Origin: Dehalococcoidia bacterium
GTDB taxonomy: Bacteria; Chloroflexota; Dehalococcoidia; Tepidiformales; Tepidiformaceae
DNA length: 64,000 nucleotides
Reading direction: 5' to 3'
Assembly (NCBI GenBank): GCA_020853755.1
Contig: JADYYG010000008.1
Span: forward strand, 62,001 to 126,000
A program made the position numbers and the translations under genes. Below the pieces are notes generated by a model. It was not told where the DNA came from. It saw only the letters and a list, made by a program, of their open reading frames with translations, and did no database searches. Below, in pieces: positions 58,798 through 64,000 of this stretch (within the stretch, counting starts at the first letter, position 1; the number at the start of each line of letters is the position of its first letter).

Positions 58798-59271
58798 ATG
58801 CCGCTCGTCTCCGCCGGCAGCCCGGCGCCCGATTTCAGCCTCAACGACCAGCACGGCGAGACCGTCACCCGCGAATCACTCGCCGGGCGGTGGGCCGTCA
58901 TCTACTTCTACCCGCGCGACAACACCCCGGGCTGCACCCGCGAGGCGTGCAACTTCCGCGACAACCATGCCGCGATCGAGGCGCTCGGCGCGCGGGTCAT
59001 CGGCGTGAGCGGCGATAGCGAGGCCTCCCACCAGAAGTTCGCCGAGAAATACGAACTGCCATTCACGCTGCTCGTCGACACCGGAAACACGATGGCCCGG
59101 GCGTACGGCGCATGGGGCGAAAAGAAGAACTACGGCAAGACCTACGAAGGGATCATCCGCTCTACGGTGGTCATCGACCCGGCCGGAAACGTGGTGAAGG
59201 TGTGGCCGCGCGTGAAGCCGGACAACCACGGCGGCGAAGTCCTCGAATGGCTGAAGGCGAACGCGGCGTAG
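58798..59271 (+). CDS. bcp: Thioredoxin-dependent peroxiredoxin (BCP/PrxQ)
   Basis: 157 residues from ATG 58798. Peroxidatic Cys46 and resolving Cys51 in YPRDNTPGCTREAC mark the PrxQ/BCP type with an intramolecular disulfide; GVSGDSEASHQKFAEKYELPF is the family's second block. Reduces peroxides using thioredoxin. TACCAT at 58762 could be its -10. Confidence 0.93.
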   Translation: MPLVSAGSPAPDFSLNDQHGETVTRESLAGRWAVIYFYPRDNTPGCTREACNFRDNHAAIEALGARVIGVSGDSEASHQKFAEKYELPFTLLVDTGNTMARAYGAWGEKKNYGKTYEGIIRSTVVIDPAGNVVKVWPRVKPDNHGGEVLEWLKANAA

Positions 59272-59333
59272 GCGCCTTCGCGAGTATGCGGGCCGCCCGC
59301 TAGGATCGGCTCACTGCTTCGGGGGTGTGTTCG

Positions 59334-61877
59334 ATGTCGTTCTACGGGGAACAGGTGCGCTGCTCGCGCGTCCTGGAGAGTGATGGGACGCCGCCGCACG
59401 CGCTGCCGGGTGACCGCCCGGTTTGGACGCGCGACCGCACGGTCGACGTGAAGCACATCAAGATCGATATCAAGCTGGACATCCCGGGCCGGGGCGTTTC
59501 CGGTACGGCCACGCACACGGTCGCCCCGCTGAACGACGGGTGCCGTTACGCCGAGTTCGACGCCATCGACATGGAGATTTCGGCGGTCTCGGTAGCCCGG
59601 AAGCCGGCAGAGTTCAGCTACGACGGCGCGAAGCTCCGCGTTGACCTCGGCGAAGGACGCCGTCGCGGCCAGGACCTTCCGGTCGCGATTACTTACTCCG
59701 CGCACCCGCGAATCGGCATGTACTTCATCCACCCGGATGAGGGCTACCCCGAGAAGCCCGTGCAGGTCTGGACCCAGTGCCAGGACGAAGACACGCGCTA
59801 CTGGCTGCCGTCGTTTGACCACCCGAGCGAGAAGCAGACCAGCGAGTTGATTGTGACCGTGCCGGGCAACTGGTTCGCGCTCTCGAACGGGCGGCTGCTC
59901 GAAGACAAGGCGAACCGTGACGGCACGCGCCGCTTCCACTGGCATCAGGATCGGCCGCACAGCACCTACCTGTTCACCCTCACCGCGGGGGAGTTCGCGC
60001 GCATCGATGCTTCGCGGGATGACCTGACGATCGACTACTTCGTCGAGCCGCGGGACGTGGAAGACGCCCAGAGGACGTTCGCCAACACACCGGAGATGAT
60101 CGCGCTCTTCGAGCGCCTGTTCGACGCGAAGTACCCGTGGTCGAAGTACAGCCAGGTGGTCGTCCGCGACTTCGTCTTCGGCGGGATGGAGAACACGAGC
60201 GCGACGACGATGACGGAGAACATCCTCTTCGACCGGAAGGCGGCGCGGGACCACACGAGCGACCCGCTCATTTCGCACGAACTGGCCCACCAGTGGTTCG
60301 GCGACCTGATGACCTGCCGCGACTGGTCCCACGGCTGGCTGAACGAGCGCTTCGCGACATTCCTCGAAATGCTCTGGGACGAACACCACCTGGGCATCGA
60401 TATGTACCGGCAGGGCGCCATCGAGAACGCGGGCCTGTACTTCGACGAACGGTACCGGCGGCCCATCGTGACGAACGTCTTCCACGAGCCGATCGACCTG
60501 TTCGACCGGCACCTGTACGAGAAGGGTTCGGTGGTGCTGGCGATGCTCCGGGCGCTGCTCGGAGACGACCAGTTCTTCCGCGGCATCCAGCGCTACATCC
60601 GCGACAACCAGGAGCGGAGCGTCATCACGCAGGACCTCGCGAGCGCCTTCGAAGCCGAGACCGGACGCAACCTCGACTGGTTCTTCGACCAGTGGGTGTA
60701 CAAGCCGGGGCACCCGGCCTTCCGCGTCGCCTGGAACTACGACGACGACCGGAAGCTCGCGACCGTGTCGGTGAAGCAGACGCAGGCCACGGAGAACGGC
60801 ACGCCGGTCTTCCGGATGCCAGTGACGATCGACTTCCGCAAGGGCCGGGCGCGGCCGCAGGCGTTCCGGGTGGAAATTACGGAGCGCGAGCACACGTTCG
60901 CGTTCCCGCTGGCGGCACGGCCCGACCTCTGCCGGTTCGACCCGTATGGGGGCATCCTGAAGGAGCTCGAATTCGACAAGTCGGTTGGCGAACTGCGGCT
61001 GCAGCTGCGCGATGACGACGATATCGGCGGGCGCCAGTTCGCGGCGCGCGAACTCGGCAAGAAGGGCGGCGCCGAAGCCACCCGGGCCCTCGAAGATGCG
61101 GTTACGAACGACCGGTTCTGGGCCTGCCAGGCCGCGGCGGCGAAAGCTCTCGGCGAAATCAAGACGGAGGCGGCTCGCGATGCGCTGCTGCGCTGCCTCT
61201 CTGTACGGAACCCGAAAGCACGCCGCGCCGTGGTAGCCGCGCTGGCACAGTTCAAGGGCGACGAGGCGGTGTTCGCCGCGCTTGAACCGCTCGCCCGGCG
61301 GGACCAGTCGTGGTTCGTCGAAGCGGAAGCGAACCGGAGCATCGGCAAACTGCGGCTGCCCGCGTCGTTCGACGTGCTCGCCCGGAACATCGACCGCGAC
61401 TCGTTCCGGCAGGTCGTCCGCGTCGGCTGCATCGACGGGCTGGTGGAGCTGCGCGAGGAAGCGGGACTCGAGCTGCTGGAGCGTGTAGCCGCCTACGGGC
61501 AGCCGTTCCAGGCGCGCACCCCGGCGGTCGGCGCGTTGGCGCGGCTGGGCCTGTTCTTCCCCGAACGGCAGAAGGCGCTCGGCGAACTGATCGCGGGCTA
61601 CCTTGATGACCCCGACTTCCGCGTGCGCATCGGCGCCGCCAACGCGCTCAAGACCCTGAAGGCGGACGACCAGGTTCCTGCGCTGGAACGGATGGCGGCG
61701 CGCGAACTCGACGGGCGCGGCGTGCGCATGGCCCGCGAGAACGCCCTCGCCCTGCGTAAGGGCGCCGGTACCGACGAGGAAGTGCGCAAGCTGCGGGAGG
61801 AGTTCGAGACGATCCGCGACGAGAACGCGAAGCTGCGCGAGCGGCTCACGCAACTCGAGGCGCGGGATCGCGGCTGA
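59334..61877 (+). CDS. M1-family metallo-aminopeptidase with C-terminal HEAT repeats
   Basis: 847 residues from ATG 59334 (GTG 59325 is in frame upstream). N-terminal saddle domain, then exopeptidase motif GGMEN (usually GAMEN), zinc site HELAHQWFGD, distal Glu in WLNERFATFLE (usually WLNEGFA), and Tyr in HLYEKGSVVL. From about residue 560 PBS/HEAT repeats follow (AARELGKKGGAEATRALEDA, AAAKALGEIKTEAARDALLR, RIGAANALKTLKADDQVPAL), and the end is a coiled coil (VRKLREEFETIRDENAKLRE). Probably cytosolic; removes N-terminal residues from peptides. The HEAT part replaces the ERAP-like C domain and may bind partners. Confidence 0.92.
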   Translation: MSFYGEQVRCSRVLESDGTPPHALPGDRPVWTRDRTVDVKHIKIDIKLDIPGRGVSGTATHTVAPLNDGCRYAEFDAIDMEISAVSVARKPAEFSYDGAKLRVDLGEGRRRGQDLPVAITYSAHPRIGMYFIHPDEGYPEKPVQVWTQCQDEDTRYWLPSFDHPSEKQTSELIVTVPGNWFALSNGRLLEDKANRDGTRRFHWHQDRPHSTYLFTLTAGEFARIDASRDDLTIDYFVEPRDVEDAQRTFANTPEMIALFERLFDAKYPWSKYSQVVVRDFVFGGMENTSATTMTENILFDRKAARDHTSDPLISHELAHQWFGDLMTCRDWSHGWLNERFATFLEMLWDEHHLGIDMYRQGAIENAGLYFDERYRRPIVTNVFHEPIDLFDRHLYEKGSVVLAMLRALLGDDQFFRGIQRYIRDNQERSVITQDLASAFEAETGRNLDWFFDQWVYKPGHPAFRVAWNYDDDRKLATVSVKQTQATENGTPVFRMPVTIDFRKGRARPQAFRVEITEREHTFAFPLAARPDLCRFDPYGGILKELEFDKSVGELRLQLRDDDDIGGRQFAARELGKKGGAEATRALEDAVTNDRFWACQAAAAKALGEIKTEAARDALLRCLSVRNPKARRAVVAALAQFKGDEAVFAALEPLARRDQSWFVEAEANRSIGKLRLPASFDVLARNIDRDSFRQVVRVGCIDGLVELREEAGLELLERVAAYGQPFQARTPAVGALARLGLFFPERQKALGELIAGYLDDPDFRVRIGAANALKTLKADDQVPALERMAARELDGRGVRMARENALALRKGAGTDEEVRKLREEFETIRDENAKLRERLTQLEARDRG

Positions 61878-61891
61878 CCCTCGCCCGTTCG

Positions 61892-61897
61892 TATACT
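61892..61897 (+). promoter_or_regulatory. Putative -10 element of glpK
   Basis: TATACT, 6 nt before GTG 61904, no Shine-Dalgarno. Predicts a leaderless glpK-glpD mRNA. No good -35 is seen. Confidence 0.4.
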
Positions 61898-61903
61898 CAG
61901 GGC

Positions 61904-63403
61904 GTGCAGCCACCCTTCATCCTCGCCATTGACCAGGGGACCACGAGTTCCCGGGCGCTCATCGTCGATGCGGCGGGCGAGGTGGCAGGCCTCGGGCAGC
62001 AGTCGTTCACCCAGCACTTCCCGCAGCCCGGCTGGGTAGAGCACGACCCCGAAGAGATCTGGACCACAACGGTCGAGTCCATCGGTATCGCCCTGGCGCA
62101 GGCGGGCCTGGCTGTCTCCGAACTGACGGCTGTCGGCGTCACCAACCAGCGCGAGACCGTAGTCGTTTGGGACCGGCGCACGGGCGAACCGCTCCACAAC
62201 GCTATCGTCTGGCAGGATCGGCGCACCGCAGCAATCTGCGAAGGCCTCCGCGCAGCCGGTCACGAGGACGCCGTCACGGCCGCCACCGGGCTCAAGCTCG
62301 ACCCGTATTTTTCGGGCACAAAGCTCACCTGGCTACTCCAATCCCAACCAGACCTCCGCCGCAGGGCCGAGGCGGGCGAGGTGGCGGCCGGGACGATCGA
62401 CTCGTGGCTCGTGTGGAAGCTCACCGGCGGGCAGCGGCACGTCACCGACTTCACCAACGCGAGCCGCACGCTCCTCTTCAACATCAATCGCGGGCGCTGG
62501 GACGACGCGCTCTGCGACCTGCTCCAGGTTCCGCGGGCGATGCTTCCGCAGGCGCAGCCTTCGCGCTCGCTCTTCGGCGCAACGTCCGAGCATGTCTTCG
62601 GCGCACGGCTGCCGATCACAGGGATAGCCGGCGACCAGCAGTCGGCGCTGTTCGGGCAGGGCGGTTTCGAATCAGGTATCGCGAAAAACACCTATGGCAC
62701 CGGCACATTCCTCCTGGCCAACGCCGGCGTGCGCCCCGTGCGTTCCGAGGCCGGGCTGCTCAGTTCCATCGGCGCGGGCGCCGGGCCGACTGGCCCCGAG
62801 TACGTTCTCGAAGGGTCTGTGTTCGTTGGCGGCGCGCTGGTCCAATGGCTCCGCGACGAACTGCGGCTGGTGAGCCGGAGCGAGGAAATCGAGGCGGCCG
62901 CGGAGTCGGTCCCGGACAACGGCGGCGTCTCCATTGTCCCGGCGTTCGCGGGCCTCGGCGCCCCGGACTGGGACCCACACGCTCGCGGGGCAATCCTCGG
63001 GCTGACACGCGGGACGACCGCCGGGCACATCGCGCGCGCCGCCCTCGAGGCTATCGCGCTCTCCTCGGCCGAACTGCTGGACGTGATGAACCGCGAGCTG
63101 CCCGAGACCGTCGCCGAACTGCGCGTCGATGGCGGCGCAGCCCGCAACAACCTGCTCATGCAACTGCAGGCGGACTTCGCCGGCGTACCGGTCGAGCGGC
63201 CAGTCAACACCGAGACCACGGCGCTCGGGGCTGCCTACCTCGCCGGTCTCGAAGCGGGTGTCTGGGCTTCGACCGCGGAGGTCGAGTCGCTGCGGCAGGT
63301 GGACCGCGTGTTCGAGCCGCGCCTGAGTTCCGCCGAACGGCACTCACGGCTGGCGCAGTGGCGTCGGGCCGTCGAGCGCACACTCGACTGGGCGACGGAA
63401 TGA
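61904..63403 (+). CDS. glpK: Glycerol kinase
   Basis: 499 residues from GTG 61904. FGGY-kinase motifs: ILAIDQGTTSSRALIVDA, TAVGVTNQRETVVVWDRRTG, GTIDSWLVWKLTGG, ITGIAGDQQSALFGQG, KNTYGTGTFLLAN and LRVDGGAARNNLLMQLQAD. Phosphorylates glycerol; the next gene, overlapping its stop by ATGA, encodes the glycerol-3-phosphate dehydrogenase, so the pair feeds glycerol to dihydroxyacetone phosphate. Confidence 0.96.
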   Translation: MQPPFILAIDQGTTSSRALIVDAAGEVAGLGQQSFTQHFPQPGWVEHDPEEIWTTTVESIGIALAQAGLAVSELTAVGVTNQRETVVVWDRRTGEPLHNAIVWQDRRTAAICEGLRAAGHEDAVTAATGLKLDPYFSGTKLTWLLQSQPDLRRRAEAGEVAAGTIDSWLVWKLTGGQRHVTDFTNASRTLLFNINRGRWDDALCDLLQVPRAMLPQAQPSRSLFGATSEHVFGARLPITGIAGDQQSALFGQGGFESGIAKNTYGTGTFLLANAGVRPVRSEAGLLSSIGAGAGPTGPEYVLEGSVFVGGALVQWLRDELRLVSRSEEIEAAAESVPDNGGVSIVPAFAGLGAPDWDPHARGAILGLTRGTTAGHIARAALEAIALSSAELLDVMNRELPETVAELRVDGGAARNNLLMQLQADFAGVPVERPVNTETTALGAAYLAGLEAGVWASTAEVESLRQVDRVFEPRLSSAERHSRLAQWRRAVERTLDWATE

Positions 63404-64000
63404 ACCTCGCCGAGGCGGCATCGGGCGAACCGTTCGACGCTGTCATCATCGGCGGCGGCATCAACGGCTGCGCAATCGCAGAAGAGGCGGCCATCCGCGG
63501 GCTGCGGGTCGCGCTCATCGAACAGTCAGACTTCGGGTTCGGCACCACCTGGCGGTCGACGAAGCTGATCCACGGCGGGCTGCGCTACCTCGAACACGGC
63601 GACGTCCGGCTCGTGCGCGAATCACTGCGCGAACGCTCCTGGCTGCTGAAGACGCGGCCGTACCTGGTGACGCCGCAGCGCTTCGTCCTGCCCACGCTGC
63701 CATGGTCACGCCGCCCCGAATGGCAGTTGCGCGTCGGCCTCGCGACGTACGACATGCTGGCGCTGTACCGGGGCGTCCCGGGCCACCGCCATCTCGGGCG
63801 CGCGCGCCTGCGGGAGCTCGCACCGTACCTGCCGGAGGCCGCGACCTCGGGGTTCAGCTTCTTCGATGCGCGCGTGCACTCTCCGGAGCGGCTGGCGCTC
63901 GAACTGGCGCTCAACGCGCGAGACCACGGCGCGCTCATCGCGAATCACACCGCCGTCACCGCCATCAACGCCGAGGGTGGCGCGGTCAGCAGTGTCACGG
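63400..64000 (+). CDS. glpD: FAD-dependent glycerol-3-phosphate dehydrogenase, N-terminal part (cut by window edge)
   Basis: 200 residues visible from ATG 63400, which overlaps the glpK stop (ATGA). FAD-binding VIIGGGINGCAIAEEAAIRG, then VALIEQSDFGFGTTWRSTKL and IHGGLRYLEHGDVRLV are strong GlpD/GlpA marks. Oxidises glycerol-3-phosphate to DHAP and passes electrons to quinone at the membrane. C-terminal part lies beyond the window. Confidence 0.95.
   Translation, partial: MNLAEAASGEPFDAVIIGGGINGCAIAEEAAIRGLRVALIEQSDFGFGTTWRSTKLIHGGLRYLEHGDVRLVRESLRERSWLLKTRPYLVTPQRFVLPTLPWSRRPEWQLRVGLATYDMLALYRGVPGHRHLGRARLRELAPYLPEAATSGFSFFDARVHSPERLALELALNARDHGALIANHTAVTAINAEGGAVSSVT

Noticed and set aside
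59142-61913. 923-codon open frame on the minus strand
   Set aside because: Antisense shadow of the M1 aminopeptidase, whose own frame has complete catalytic motifs.

Overview
The window is a dense, GC-rich bacterial chromosome segment with about 60 protein genes, one tRNA, one T-box leader and several short regulatory elements. Genes are tightly packed, with many 4-nt ATGA/GTGA overlaps. Paired Chlor_Arch_YYY (DUF2298) and Agl23-type membrane glycosyltransferases, a T-box thrS lacking the TGS domain, an F420/LLM oxidoreductase, DUF35-thiolase and DUF3090 together suggest a Chloroflexota bacterium, perhaps Dehalococcoidia or Tepidiforma-like. This is inference from gene families only; there is no rRNA in the window.

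Layout. 1-1519: acyl-CoA metabolism (thiolase end, DUF35 partner, enoyl-CoA hydratase). 1764-2341: MazF/RHH toxin-antitoxin pair. 2373-7191: GMC oxidoreductase, split ADP-forming acyl-CoA synthetase, aldo/keto reductase. 7188-9400: NuoE/NuoF-type diaphorase pair. 9525-10337: methyltransferase. 10437-14794 (minus): sigma-region-4-like protein, secreted four-cysteine peptide, lipoprotein and MacAB-like ABC exporter, the best candidate here for an undescribed system. 14851-25511 (minus): ftsY followed by a chain of overlapping polyprenyl-sugar type membrane proteins, including a flippase-like gene broken by an in-frame TAG. 25616-31651: tRNA-Val, NYN nuclease, haem monooxygenase, T-box/thrS, methyltransferase, small RHH-like protein, esterase. 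31667-37911 (minus): histidine genes (hisE, G, D, C) with an embedded zinc phospholipase C-like gene, an LLM oxidoreductase and birA. 37991-38393: a tiny stand-alone transcription unit and a 23-codon ORF. 38394-45537: argA-like GNAT, then (minus) the core cluster rpsB-tsf-pyrH-frr-uppS-M23-cdsA-TVP38. 45692-48626: formyltransferase-like gene whose 3' end is split from a degenerate duplicate by an AbiE-type toxin-antitoxin island. 48714-55461 (minus): fumC, SGNH hydrolase, two peptidases and a WYL regulator. 55699-64000: DUF3090, DUF3048, pfkA, peroxiredoxin, M1 aminopeptidase with HEAT repeats, glpK and truncated glpD.

Functional reading. The gene content fits a heterotroph using acyl-CoA, glycerol and peptides (S9, M24 and M1 peptidases), with biosynthesis of histidine and cell-envelope polyprenyl phosphates. 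A recurring feature is a -10-like TAnnnT hexamer 5-7 nt before the start codon of several genes (antitoxin, rpsB, formyltransferase-like, fumC, DUF3090, glpK), suggesting leaderless transcripts. Several perfect palindromes sit on promoters of small regulators or export genes. No CRISPR array, transposase, integrase or rRNA gene was seen.
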